DNA of 64,000 bases from Anthopleura xanthogrammica (taxonomy: Eukaryota > Cnidaria > Anthozoa > Actiniaria > Actiniidae): positions 6,029,835-6,093,834 of the forward strand of contig OZ025211.1 of NCBI GenBank assembly GCA_964019055.1, written 5' to 3'. How positions within the stretch are numbered: position 1 is the first letter of the stretch; the number at the start of each line of letters is the position of its first letter. Shown in pieces: positions 12,992-26,000 of this stretch. The notes beneath the pieces were generated by a model. That model made no database searches, had not been told where the DNA came from, and saw only the letters and a program-made list of their open reading frames with translations. Both the position numbers and the translations under genes were made by a program.

Positions 12992-14336
12992 GCTCTACTT
13001 AAAACTGGGTATATTTTGTTTATATTAGACCAGACAATAAATATAACAGGGTTTGGACCACAGCTGTTGAGCATGAAATTCCATTGGTATTCAAGGAAGG
13101 ACTAAGGGGGATTTCCAGGAATTTTTCAAGCAGAACATTTTTTTCCTGGACCATTGTCAGCTATGCCTGGATTTCGGAATTTTTTTTTATTATTTCTACA
13201 GCTATTTCAAAAAAGCTTGGTGAAGGTTTTTTTGCATGATGTTTATTGCATGCTGCATGTTGCATCTTCATTACCAACTCGAAGTGTATCATATTCATAT
13301 GCAAACAATGTTAGCACAGAAGAAAGTATACTGGAAAAACGTGCAGACATTGTTAGGAAAAATTATATTTTGTTGTAACTTTTTGCTGCTTGAATTCACA
13401 TCACCCATAGTGCATTTCGGGCTTGGTATGCAAAAAGCAACATGCAACGTACAAGAAAAATTTCACAAACCTTTTCTGATATAGCTGTATATCCGAAGAC
13501 TTTAGTTTTGAAAAAGAAATTGTTACAGGAAGGGTCTTGTAGTTTTTCTGGGAGGTAGGGTACGTCCCAGTACTTTGCATAAGCTTTGAGGGAAGAAAAA
13601 AACCTGGAATTTTTCTAGAACAAACCTTGTTATAAATACCTAGATCGTTGTTGGTGTTGCAGAATGTACTGCTATCTAAGTTGGAGTACATTGTACACAG
13701 GTAGCCCAGGCTACTGTTGTGTAATCTATGTGCAATTCTTATGCAGTTCATGGTGTCGACTCCCAATAGTTACCGTTGCTGTGTCCCACAACCTCAACAC
13801 ATTAACTAGAATGCTAAGAATTTAAAATTCTGATTCGAACAGACACTGCGTTAGTGGGACAAGATTTTAATTCTGCTGAGTAGACTGCTGCAACAGTGAT
13901 TGGTTCACTAATGTGAGAGTCGTAACCATGGATCGTGTTATTGCAACAATTACGCAACAATTTTTTGGTCTACCTGCACCTTGAAAATGTTTTAGAGCAA
14001 TAAAATCAAAGATCCAACCAGCTGATCTGAAATAGTGACGTAAAAATGACGTCACTACAAAACTGAGGTGTCATGAAGCCTGCGAAAATTGACTTATAAA
14101 AGTTTATATCTGAGAGTATCTGAGATAAATCTAGATTTTCAGGAGAGGTTTTTGATATTTTGTATGCATTTACTAAGATATTCATTGATGAGTGGGGAAA
14201 AAAGTAAATACATAACCGTTTTGTAGTCTTCTGGCTACTAGGGAAAACACCTCAGTTTTGCAAATTTTCTCGATTCTCATTGGCTAATATTTTTTCTCAG
14301 ATCAGCTGGAAATATGTTTGTTTCCTTCAATTAAAG

Positions 14337-14575
14337 TGCGGGCACTCGAACCATGAACACTTGGAGGTTTTTTTAGATATTGTAGAAAAGGGGATCAAAC
14401 ATTCTTTAGCCACCATCCAATCATAACATTTATGTGTTTTAGCAGTTTAGCAGTCCCGCCGTTTGTTGTGATTGGATGGTGGCTAAAAATGCTTAATTCC
14501 TTTTTCTAAGGTGAGCGCTGATTGGATAGTTATGAAAAAACGTCAAAAAAACTTTTCGTGGTTCGAGTGCCCGCA
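14337..14575. mobile_element. MITE with TGCGGGCACTCGAACCA ends
   Basis: Perfect 17-bp terminal inverted repeats continuing imperfectly inward; an inner pair (TTAGCCACCATCCAATCA) is also inverted. Confidence 0.8.
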
Positions 14576-14859
14576 CATCTGAATTAGAAAAACAATAAAC
14601 TATATAATAGTATCTGTTAAAATTATTTACGTAATTCTTAATTATAATAATCAATATGATAATTCATGCAAATAAATCATGGCGTCATGATAATCATGAA
14701 TGTCACGCTAATTACAAAAAAGTTGTTAATTCAATACTTAATAATCATAAATACTCCACGCACATTCCTTATCAAACACATATCCATCGTGCTTACACTA
14801 TATTTATAAAATACTAAACTATATGTCTATACTATTTGAAATACCACCTACATATTGCA

Positions 14860-16770
14860 GGACGGGAAGTGACAAGGATGGATCCAGGATTTTCAAAGAG
14901 AATGGTCCAGTAACTTAATTAAAGAAATAGGGGTGCCTGACCCCCCTGGACCCCCTGGACCCGCCACTGACCATTACGTGCAATCTATCTAAACAACCTT
15001 TTCGTTCTAACCATAAAAACACTGACAAAAATTTCAAATTATTCTAATGGGCCCCAAAAGGGAAAAATGGGAAAATAAAAAAATTCTTGGTGTGCAAATA
15101 TGAGATTTGAAGCATTTGGTCTAGGATGAGAATGGAAAAAAAGAAGTACCGATATGGGATTTCTACGAAATTCAATTTTTAACTTGAACATTAGGAAGTG
15201 GGATTTTTAATTTTTCCCGCTCAGGACCAAATTCCTACACCGTGCTATTCTTCTCGTTTATGCAATAATCCATGTACTAAAGTCATGGCTAAATGATGAA
15301 TTTCAAAATGTTATTCTTAAATGTCTCAGAAAATTCCTTGATATATGAGTGAGAGAAATGATATAAATAGTTCCCTTTCCTGTTCCCGTAATAACCGCTG
15401 GACACAAGCCCTAACGGCCCACACAGGAACATCAAAATGAGGCTAACACCTCTGCAATGCTAGAGTCTTCCTAGGCTACAATTTCATGATTTTAAATTTC
15501 CTCACAGAATATGTTATTACCAGCTTCTTTTGTTTAAGTGTAACCTCACTTTCCCCGCTCGCCTAACGTAGTCACTTTCGTCTCTAAAGATTTCTTCGTA
15601 AGATTACAACAAGCTTTAGGAAACAATGTACAAGTATTTCATAGTATCAGTCGATTTTGTCTGCCAATAGACAGTCTTGAAACGAGATAAAAATATCAAA
15701 ATTGCAGAGACAAAATCTGTACATTCCTTTATAGCTGTCTCGCAGCCGTGTTCCCGTAAATGTTCAAACTCAGGCATTTATTACTTGTCATAAAATCTTT
15801 GCCAAACCTGCATCTAAAAACACAATCTCCTTTCTAAAATGAAGTCAGCAAAAAGTATTGATTATGAGTGTTTTATAAAATTATTTTGTACTAGTTTTTG
15901 GTTTTCGGTCACCTCCCAACTCCATGACACAGACATGGCGGCCATATTGAGCACGCAACATGGCGGAGATGACGTCACAAAAACCAAAAATACGTCACAT
16001 GTAATTTTGCGACTCCTTTGTTTAAAATACGAATTTGATTCGTGAAACTTTGGAAATATATATCATTTTAGGTTGTAAAAACCACGAAAAAGAAAATTTG
16101 ACAATATATACAGGAAAGAATTTCGTTGAACAAATATGATTACGATATTTTTTTACCGTTTCAAAAAATAATATCATGATTCTTCATGTCATAGTGTTAT
16201 TTAAAGTTCTTTTCGATCAAATGACAATCTGAATTCCTTTGCCAGTAGTTGGATAATTAGAATCACGATACTTTTTTAATATGTCAAAATTATATAATTT
16301 AAAGTACTATTTTTAGAACTCAAATTGATACTATGATAATATTCTAAGTTTTTTTAATTGGTCAAATGGCAGTCCGAATTCCTTTGCCAATAATATCAAC
16401 TATGTACAATGACAGAGATTAGTACTGAATGACAGAATAAACGAAATTTCTTCCGGCCCTCTACATGAAGGATGAAGGTCTTATAATATTCATTTTTGTT
16501 GCCATTGGATACAATTTTGAAGTGACCGATTCAGAAGTTACATTATATTGGTTCTTAAATTTTACTATCTCGACTCTGATTGGCTGATAACTAATATTGA
16601 TAACTGAGCTTGATATCGCATCACATCACGACCTCACGCCTGTGTTATCCGCCTTACTCATATGATATTATTATTATCATCGCTACCATTCCTAAATTGC
16701 TATTTTTTCATAGAAAGATACATTATTTAACTATGTTTTGAACAGACTAGACCACAAACCGAGCCTAACA
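14860..16770. other. Non-coding, repeat remnants
   Basis: 14870-14990 contains a GATGGATCCAGGATTTTC ... CCCCCTGGACCCGCCACTG dispersed-repeat fragment. The rest is AT-rich, with duplicated GACAATCTGAATTCCTTTGC-type sequence at about 16222 and 16370. No exon with helicase C-terminal domain character was found. Confidence 0.4.
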
Positions 16771-16774
16771 GAGA

Positions 16775-16851
16775 TCACTTGCAAGGGAAAAGTATATCTA
16801 CCCTGCAAGCGACCTTTGGGGTTCCTGTGTTCAGAATGGCCATAGAAGAGC
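16775..16851 (-). CDS. Possible last exon of the helicase gene
   Basis: After the donor that follows the motif VI exon, the next AG (ending at 16852) opens an exon in the required phase 1. It reads 24 further residues and stops at TGA 16777-16775. If used, the protein ends soon after the helicase core and lacks an RLR C-terminal regulatory domain. Against it, the intron would be only 56 bp and the sequence overlaps a copy of the CACAGG-type repeat motif. A remote C-terminal exon further left cannot be excluded. Confidence 0.3.
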
Positions 16852-16907
16852 CTGGGTTTAAGACACAGGAGGCTCAGTTAGCGAGTAAAGACAGTTTTAG
16901 TATATAC

Positions 16908-19900
16908 CTGATAGTTTCTGACCATTGATGATCTCTGCTGCTTGACGCATGTTCTCTTCTCTCGCAAGCAGGTCTTTTATTTTTCTTGCTTGCTCTTTGT
17001 CTCGACAGATAGCAGCGAACTGTGCTCTTCGTTGTCTCGCTCGGCCTCGTATTTGAACCAATGCTGTCACTGAGTTGGGAGGATCCATTTGCACCACCAG
17101 GTCACATGCAGGCAGGTCCAGGCCCTCCTCGGCCACACTCGTTGCCACGACAACCTGATAGACTCCTTTTCGGATTTGCGTGAGGGTTTCGATCTGCTGT
17201 GCCACTGTCATACCTGATATATATATAATAGGATGAAATAAGATAGGTGGTTGGGTGGGTGGCTGAGCTAATGGAGTAAGATGGATTGGTAGGTTTCAAT
17301 GACCTCCCCTTCCCTATTTTCCTTCTACAAGAATAGATAAACAAGACTAGTTGTTATGGACGCATAGGATGGGTAGGTGGATGGCTGAATTAGGGAAAAA
17401 CTAGACAAATGGATGGATGGATGGATATGGATGGATGGATGGATGGATGGATGGATGGATGGATGGATGGATGGATGGATGAATGGATGAATGGATGGAT
17501 GGATGGATGGTTGGATGGTTGGATGGTTGGATGGTTGGATGGTTGGATGGTTGGATGGTTGGATGGTTGGATGGTTGGATGGTTGGATGGTTGGATGGTT
17601 GGATGGTTGGATGGTTGGATGGTTGGATGGTTGGATGGTTGGATGGTTGGATGGTTGGATGGTTGGATGGTTGGATGGTTGGATGGTTGGATGGTTGGAT
17701 GGTTGGATGGTTGGATGGTTGGATGGTTGGATGGTTGGATGGTTGGATGGTTGGATGGTTGGATGGTTGGATGGTTGGATGGTTGGATGTGGATGCGGTT
17801 TGATGGATGGATGGATGGAATTGGGATTCAATTAACACCCCCTTTCACTTCTACCACACTAGTTGTATTGGATGTCAAAAGATAATAACAAGATGCGACA
17901 AAAGACGACAAACATCTAAAAAGTTTTCCTCCTCACCTCTGTCAGTTCCTCCGTTACCATGACCAACAATGTAAGTGGTTCTAACCAGTTTTCTCCGTAG
18001 TTCGGGACAAGAATTCAGGTATTCTGCTAGATATACTGCAGTACAGCGCCTCTTGACAAGGACCAGAGCTAAAGACCTTTGTCGATCCTCGTTTTCACCC
18101 CATTCAAGTCTCAGCAAAAGCCCCAACAGCTCAGCCACTCCAGAAGCCATATCACAAAAATAGTGAGGGGCACTTGACCCTTTGGTAAAATAAAAAACGG
18201 TATACAAATTTAAGAATATAGACTATTGCAAGTGTAAACAGGCTTTTTGAAGGATACTTGGGGCGTAATCTTGGGCGTAATGTAAGGTCTAGAAAAAGTC
18301 TATAACCAAAGTCGAAAACAAAACCATTTCTACTGTGACATACTTTCGATTTCAACAACAGCAGCAGAGCCAGTTCCCAAGAGACGTCGAGTTGTATTAA
18401 TTGGTTGTCAAGGTGATTTATCAGCACGTGATCATGTTTGTTGCAAAAGGCCTATTCTGATTGGCTAAGGAAATATAGGTTTATTTCCATCACATTCTGA
18501 GGTGAAAGTCAATTTTTCAAACTTAAGAGGATTTCTAACAATTTTTGGGATTATCTAAGGTTCTGAGGATGTAAATTTTAAGGGCTCTATAAACTCAAAG
18601 ATATCTGACATAATGGCATCCTGTTTTTCCCATTTGCGTGAATAATTTGGTTATGACGTTACTTTCTTTACAAAATCATTCTGGTTTGTTTTCACATGGA
18701 ACTCTTGCCCTGTGACCACCTTAAATCAGGTTTTTACATAACTTTTGGCTGTTAAACTTATGAATTAATCAAGGAATAAACTAATGAATAAGCTGTTAAA
18801 GAAAGTGTTACACCAACCTTCAATACAACGTTGCTGCAAGTAAGTCCTGATTCTCTCACACGGTAAGCCTTGACTTTCAGCCCAGTCAAATCCATGTGGG
18901 CAGTTCCCCTGCAGAAGCTCCACCATGCGATCAAAAGCGACTTTCTCTCCACACTCCTGGAGAGTGCAAATACAGTCACAGATTATTTCAAAGTGCACCA
19001 GTGAGTTCAGTGCATTTGCGCTCTCTGACTTGGGAGAATTTAGGAGATTATCAATAACGCCGAGTATTGGATAAATATCATCCTTGGACAAGATGCCCCC
19101 AGCTGAAGGTTGGAACACATCTTTGTATTCTTTGAAGTCACTCAGTCTGGCAGCAAGATTAAAACACTTGGTAGCATACTCCATCCACATCCCCAGTAAG
19201 TTCTCTTCTGTTCTAGTGTACTCAGCACAGTAGCACACCATTTCTGTTTGGCTTGTCTTTTCTGTTAATTCAGGGATGTTATCAGTAACGGTCAGCAAAG
19301 ATGCACCGCCAAGGTTTGCAAGCAAACGTTGCATTTTCTTTAAGGTTCTTTCCAATGTAGGTTCCCCGGCTGGAGATGCTGTTAGCCCTAGGATCTTGGG
19401 CCTCTGAGTTACTTGAGTGTCATCTATGAGGTAGTAATCCCGAACAATAACGTTGTAAGGATGGTCTTTGTTACAATGATGAGACTCGTCCAGGACAATC
19501 AAAGCACTGTCTTCAAAACGCAAGGTACCATTGTTGATATGATTTCTATAACAATCAGCTGTCACAACCAGGATGTCATGATTAAATATAGGAACACCTT
19601 GCTCTAGTTTCCTCATCTCACCACAAATAGCACCAATGCGAACGGGCCTCGATGTCATCCCATGATTCCCCACTTGTCGACCATTCAAGCTTGGCTTGGT
19701 GGCATTTTGCCATTCATCTTTCGCAGACATAGGAACCTGTAAATTTTTCAGTTCATTTTTAAGGTACTCACTCTGCTGGATGACGAGTAAGACACGATCA
19801 ACAAGGAAGATGATCTGACGAGTGGGATTTAACAGCAGTAGGTGAGCAACAGCAAGTGCTGCTACAAGAGTCTTTCCGGTACCAGTCGGCAGAAAGCAAA

Positions 19901-21385
19901 CGGCAGAATCATTAGCCATAGTTTTGTAATACAATTCTATCTGATAACCAAACGGAGCAGTTTCTGTATTTATTTGTGGGTTGAATCCTTCAGGAGGACC
20001 TTGTAAAGGTGGATGATAACGAACTGGAGCTTTTTGAGACTTGGCTACTGTCTGCTCATGTCTGCCGCTAGTAAAATGCTCGTTGGCCTGAGATTTCGAG
20101 TTAAGATGGACCTTGCAGTAGTCACAAAACTTCAAATACGGTTCCGAGGTAACCTTTGCGATTTTGTTTTGATGTTTTGTGCTCTGAAAATGTTCTTCCG
20201 ATTGCTGCTTGGAAGTAAACGAAATCTTGCAAAGGCCACATGATTTAATGCTTCCAGAGTCACTCTCGGAGTTAAAACTCCTAGAACGTGGTTTCAAGAT
20301 TTCTGCCTGCCTTTCCAGGTCACTTCTGCTTCGATTTCTTCCAGAAAGTATTGACTCGTTGAAGCTTTTTCGCCTTGAAGGTTCCTTTAAGTTTCTTTCT
20401 CCTCCAATCACACCAGGATCTTTTCTGTTCTTCAGTGACCACACTGGAGGCTGTTGCTTGACTCGCTGGATCAACCCAGCTCTTTCCATAGCATATAACG
20501 CAGAGTTGACATCTCGTTTTGTTGTCAAGCCAATGGCCTTTGCGATCTCTAGTGTTGTGAGTGGTCTGTATTTCTGTGTCATGACGTCAATGATGCTCTT
20601 TTGCAATGGATTCAACTCAAGGTTTGAGGAAAGCTCTTGGAAGGATTCCGCTGGTGGTTCCTCTGGGTCAAGATTAGAATTATAGTCAAGGCCATGACTG
20701 TTAATACTGAATCCTGGTCGCATTGATAGTCTTTCGGGATGGCGCCCATTCAGGACTGTATCAGAGCATTTCCGGTGAGGTCCTTTGGAAAACCCAGAGA
20801 GAGAGTGCTGTTTCGCCAGCGATGGTGAAGAGCGAGATCTGTTTATGCAAACAATTGATTCTGCATCATTTTCTTCGGAGTTCAATTCCACCCATTTCGA
20901 TGTCTTTGATGCTAGTAATTCCTGATTAAATGAATTAGTCACAGACAACTCGATGTCCACTCCGTTATGCCCCATTTTCATCCACGTTAATGGCTCCGAG
21001 TGTACGCATTGTATCAGTCCATTCTGTTCGAGATCTCTCAATGCCATAAGAACACATTTTGGTGAAGTAACTGCTGGCAAACTCTTGACAATATCAAAAA
21101 AAGTACAACGTGTTTTGGATGTCACGATTTCTGCCACAAGATTTGTTGTATCTGAATTGTGATTTGAGTCGCAAACAAGTCCCGTTGTTTGCGGAGGTTT
21201 AGCTTGGCGAAGAAGATGATCAATTGGATGGACACGTTCTGAAATGTAACCCAACTTTTCCAAGCCAAATGTTGTAGGCATCTGACATGATTCCTGGTTC
21301 TCCCATTTACTCTTTCGTGGAAAACCGCCGCCTAGTAAACTGTGTTGAAGTGGTAGCTGCTCATCCATCAGATCCATTGGATCAC
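16908..21385 (-). CDS. Z-alpha / zinc-finger / RIG-I-Dicer-like SF2 helicase (three core exons)
   Basis: Exons 21385-18818, 18179-17937 and 17213-16908 join in phase 1 each time at good GT-AG sites. Residues are numbered from the ATG at 21377. Residues 77-135 are a winged-helix domain like Z-alpha but degenerate. Residues 256-316 are a canonical Z-alpha domain with K287, N291, Y295, P310, P311 and W313, the same residues and spacing as the Z-DNA contacts of human ADAR1. Two C-x2-C-x12-H-x5-H fingers (C380/C383/H396/H402 and C418/C421/H434/H440) resemble JAZ-type dsRNA-binding fingers. The helicase follows: motif I PTGTGKT (497-503), motif II DESH (630-633), motif III LTASP (665-669), a helical insert (about 720-850), then in exons 2-3 motif [15 protein letters not shown] (V) and QIRGRARQ (VI). 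Known: these families bind Z-form nucleic acid and duplex RNA. Inferred: a cytosolic antiviral sensor. No CARD, RNase III, PAZ or RIG-I C-terminal domain is seen. The first codon of exon 1 is split, so upstream coding exons are expected. Confidence 0.9.
17409..17818 (+). repeat. (GGAT)n and (GGATGGTT)n array in a helicase intron
   Basis: GGAT units to about 17510, then about 35 GGATGGTT octamers to 17788. It lies in the intron between exons 17937 and 17213. Frames through it on both strands are artefacts. Confidence 0.97.
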
Positions 21386-21389
21386 CTAG

Positions 21390-23870
21390 AATGAAAGTAC
21401 AAAAATAAAATAAAGCAATGAAAAACCATTGCTAAATGCTCAAGAAAAAGCTTTTCGTCTAGTGAGCCAGATAACCTTGGGCTGTTGCTTTAGTGGATCA
21501 CTAAATTGAATTGAAATAAAAATGAAATTATGTAGGCTACAAATACAAATGATGCAGTGAAGAATACTTTTGTCCCACCGAGATTGAAATTCGGTAGTAA
21601 AAGTAGCAAGGAATCGTCTCTCAAGACCAGTATTGAGGCCTTAGCAGTAGGAGACTGACTTCCGCCTAAGAGGCACATACAAGTCATGACAAGTCATACC
21701 TAAAAGTTAAACAAAACTCCCCTTTGATTCAGACAGGGATTTCTGGTTATGTCTGGCAACTTTATAATCCAACATTAAAGCTAATCCTAATTAACTTGGA
21801 CTAACTAAAATGAAACGCGTTTCTCAGCTTAATTCTACGTGAAAGTCACGGAAAAGCGGTCACTTTCTTTTTGTTTCGTAAAGAGAATAAAACCAACAAT
21901 TTTGCATATACCTCAATACCTCACAGACCTAACTTCCTAGAAAGAGTGCTGGTGTACAGCTTATGGCAAGCCTGCAGTTACATATACCTTCAGCAGAAAA
22001 TGAAATATCGAAATTTGAATTTTTGGTTACATTTCAGATGACAGTAGCAGTGCGTAATGCTATGATGAACTCGATCAATAATTGAATGTTTTTGCAGTAT
22101 TGTTTATCTTAAACATATCTTGTCAAAAACATCTTTAGACGCAGTAAGTCTCAGTATTGCATAGAAGTACGAATGCCCGGGAACGAATGTAAAAGCGACA
22201 TAGTTTCCTAAGTTAAGTCTAGGGCCGGATTGAGTCAAGTTCCCTCTGTTAAGTCTGAGAAAATTTTGAATTTCAAATTGTGTCAAATTTTGAATTTCAA
22301 ATTGTGTCAAATTTTGAATTTCAAATTGTGCCACAACTGAACAAAACAACTCTTAACTTAGCTATTTCACGCACATCAATCACCTACACGTACCTTAGAA
22401 CCCTAGGATGAAGCAGTGGAATGAACAACGCAACAACACCGTCGCTCGCTATGCTACACTACAGAGTTCTGCGGAAAGGTCACGCCTTAAGTGAGCAAAT
22501 ATCAAGGACGCTGCCACGTCTTTTCTACGAAACTTGTTGCTTCTCGGAAATGTATAATAATAACAAAAGATGAGAATCGCAGACACGGAAGTACGAACTG
22601 TTTCCTGTTGACAACTACATCTAATGTTTTTTGGAAGATTTCCATTGACCAACACCACTTAGTAAGAAATTTTTCATTCTAGGCAATAAACTGAAAATCT
22701 AATAGTTATTAAAAGATCATTAATCTATAGCAAAGGCTTTAAAAAGGATCATCATATTTTCGACGGTTATTCAACCTTATCCAACTTTCAATATAACTTT
22801 GTTTACATTTTAGTGAACAATAAAGTTTATTACAATTGGCGACAAATTCACATTAGGCACTTGGTAAAGTGATCAGAAAAAGGATTTTACCGTAAAGTTA
22901 ATGTAAATGATATACCAAAAAGGCTTAAGAAACTAGGAACTCTCAAAGAAGTTATATTTTGCAGTCGTTGGTCACCTTTGGCAACACAATATAACCACCG
23001 GAAGTTGTTCGACTGTTTCCGAGAATTTCACTATCATTATGCAAATGACTGTGGCAAGTTCTTGGAACTCACGGACCCTCTCTCGCTACATTTTATTATC
23101 TTTTACTTGAATTATTTAGCTCGCATTATGGCCTAAAAATATAATCAAGTCTAGAAAAAGGTGTAAGATATGTAGAGTTTAGCCATAAATAAAGGCTTTT
23201 TCTTGGTAGTAAATATGGTTTCTGCAGATACGTATAGTGTTGTGTACATAAAGAGCAGATGGTGGCCCTGTTTTCATTCCTCGGCTGGTTTCTTGCAAAC
23301 AAAGAGTCCATAAAAGAATTGATTTATTCAAACAAGCGTTTTTACCTTATGTATAAAATAAAAATAAATGAAAAGTTAGCGTCATTCTGGGCATGTTTAC
23401 GAGTCGCGCAGATGGTGCTATACAGGCGAACGTAGTTCCATTAGGCAAAATCATCTTGTACCAAAGAAGTCTTCAATGGCAATTTGGCGAATAAGACAAG
23501 TACTTGTACATAACTTAGATCCTGGCATTTTAACTAAGCTAATAGTCCTAATGCATACGAAAATTTAATAGCAGTGCTGTTGACAATTTCAGTGTAATGG
23601 CTGTTTTGTGCAAACTATAGTACCGTGTACCAGTACGTTGAATTGGATCTCACCTCCAAGGTTGTGGAACTACTTGTGCTTGACAGTCCTTGCGCCTCGA
23701 GATTCTGGGTTTTCGAGACATGCAAACCATAAGGAGGCTGCCCGATTAACACAGTGACACACACACACATGAACTGCTAAGGTTTCTTTTTGTGAACCCT
23801 GTTATCTGCGATAGATGTGTTATTGAGGTTAATGATATCAGTTTAGGGGCATCGATGCTTCAAAGTAAAA
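21390..23870. other. Upstream of the helicase core exon, no exon placed
   Basis: Contains a 22-bp direct repeat (AAATTTTGAATTTCAAATTG) three times at 22258-22331, otherwise unique AT-rich sequence. A 5' non-coding exon could hide here. Confidence 0.4.
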
Positions 23871-23878
23871 TTACCTTT

Positions 23879-24195
23879 TCACGACAGCAGCCGGTGACGA
23901 CCTAAATGTTTACAAAAACAAGGACTTGCAAAGCGAAGAATTGGCTTCTGAGAAGCCAAAGAGATAACATAGCAGAGACATAAGAGAAATACACAAGTTA
24001 ACACTGAAATAATAATCAATAAAACACGATCCTTCATAGAAGGGCACGGCTTCCGCATACCTATACTGAAACTTAGTGACTTCTGAAGTGTCATAAGCAA
24101 CAAATTCCGCATGCCATTGTGATTTAATTCTACCGCAACATGACTAAAAAGGAAAAACTGTTCAACAAAAGTAGGCAACTGTTCTATATTCCCAT
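23879..24195 (-). CDS. Candidate exon with one membrane-spanning segment
   Basis: An acceptor (TTTGTAG) at 24196 opens 104 codons plus stop TGA (23881-23879) in phase 1, matching both upstream candidate first exons. It contains a strongly hydrophobic run of about 23 residues (VLLIIISVLTCVFLLCLCYV) after a basic stretch, then a Cys/Arg-rich end. The other two frames are closed. It could be an alternative terminal exon giving a short membrane protein. The acceptor is only moderate and no family is recognised, so chance remains a fair explanation. Confidence 0.28.
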
Positions 24196-25129
24196 CTACA
24201 AAGCCTTGCCGGTTTCGAGACAACAGTGAAAACTAAGGTTATAGGACTAGACCTGCCTTGCCAGGTGGCACAACTCCAGGGATGTTAAGTGGATAACGTT
24301 TTTTAGAATCCCAGAAGGGGGCCGAAACAAGTAAGGAACGACTGTCAAACATTTTGTTCTTTAAACATAATTCTCAAAATACTTAACCGTTAACTAAGTT
24401 TTTAAATAAATTATCATGACAAATTTTCTGCAACAAATTAAAAACGTCGAAACGAAACTGAAACACGACTCGTAAATTGTGAACTCAAAACTGATGTTCA
24501 AGACGTCAAGACTTTGAAAAAGAAGAGCAGAATTAAAATGCTTTGAAAAATAGTCAAAGTAATCATGAAAAGATTATAACCAAAGTCGCTAGCTTTTTGA
24601 GCCCAGAGTATGAAATGTCACTGAAGCCAGTTTTTTCAGTTGTTCACCGGTGGTTGAAGCAATAAAGCTAAACTGAAAAATGATGACACGCAAAAAAAAA
24701 AAAACAGGGATTGTGTATGGTGATAGATACTAGAGTAAAAACAGTAAAGTCCCTGATGCTTGGCCGGATATATTTAGCATTTTCCAATATTTCTACTGAT
24801 CTAATACCAGCTAGCAGTTGTTGTATTGGTCTAGTAACTAGTGTAGAGATCGGTGTAGTTTAACCAAAACGTTTGATTTTGGCAGTCATTAAAATTAAAC
24901 TGTGTACAGAGACCCATGTTGGGATTAATCTCCATGATTGACTCAAATATATAAATGCAGTAGTAATATAAGCTACCTGGAGAGAATGACGTTAGAAAGC
25001 AAGTTTATTGAGAATTAACTATATATAGAGCTCTAACTGACAGGCATTCGATTTAATGGCTACGTGAACATTGTTATAAGACATGGCGGCAGGTACAACG
25101 ACCCAATAAAAAAATTCAAGTACGAATGA

Positions 25130-26000
25130 AAAATAGATAGATGATAAATTTCAAAAGAAAATAAGTAGACTTGTAGCCAAAATAACTAACTATCTATAGA
25201 CTTTGATGCTACTACTGTAACTTCTGAAGTGTCAGCAATGGTACCTTCTTCTTCTCAGAAAAAGGTAAAAAAAAATCTATTTAAATAAAAAATTGATGGT
25301 AATTTTCAAAATAAAATTAGTAGACTTGCAGCCAAACTAACTCGTTATGTTTAGAGTTTGGTGCAAGAAAAGTTGGAAATTTAGCCGGAGTTATCATGAT
25401 GATGCTACTAATGTAGTGTCTGAAGTGTCATCAGCTTTTGCCACAAGCGTCTTAAACATCGTTTCAGTGATGACAAAATTAAAATTTGTTATGACAACTC
25501 TGATTAATGCTTTCTTAAAATTATAACTTCCAAATTCCCTGCTTTTCTATCAAGTGAGTTAAGAATGAGAAGCATAAAGGTATAAGTCCCCATTCCTGAA
25601 TCAGTCGTTAAACGAAAGAAGAATCGTTAAACTACTAATAAGCTATAATGACTTGCAAGACGCCTTTGACTCAAGAAAATACCGTTGTAAAACATTGCTT
25701 TTCAAAAATCGTTACAAGAGAACACTATAAAATCATAGAAGATTAAGACTCAGATGCCATGATAACTTTCCTACTCTGCTAAAATAGTGGCATTATTCAC
25801 TCAACTAATATCTATAAGATTATATACAGTTGTAAAACTTTGCTTTTCGAAAATCAGTACTATCGTCCTAAGAAAAACTATCGTCCTAAGAAAAACAAGT
25901 AAAAATTTAAAGACGCAGAAGCCTGAAATGGCAGGGTAACTTTCCTATTTAAGCAAAATAATGGCACGAATCATCCTCACTTAATCAATATAATTTCTAT
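25130..26000. repeat. Old degenerate direct duplications
   Basis: Two copies of GACTTGYAGCCAAA ... ACTTCTGAAGTGTCA-type sequence (about 25165-25240 and 25325-25440), then two copies of GTTGTAAAACWTTGCTTTTC plus AACTTTCCTAYT (about 25690 and 25825). Divergent, non-coding. Confidence 0.5.

Noticed and set aside
13401..13766. 121-residue minus frame, considered as a helicase C-terminal domain
   Set aside because: No zinc-ligand pattern, no phase-matched acceptor, and it overlaps an inverted-repeat region near 13.2-13.5 kb.
17325..17885. Overlapping Trp/Met/Asp and His/Pro/Gln frames on both strands
   Set aside because: Translation of GGAT/GGATGGTT repeats inside a helicase intron.
20209..20685. 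Plus-strand 158-residue frame
   Set aside because: Antisense shadow of the helicase exon.
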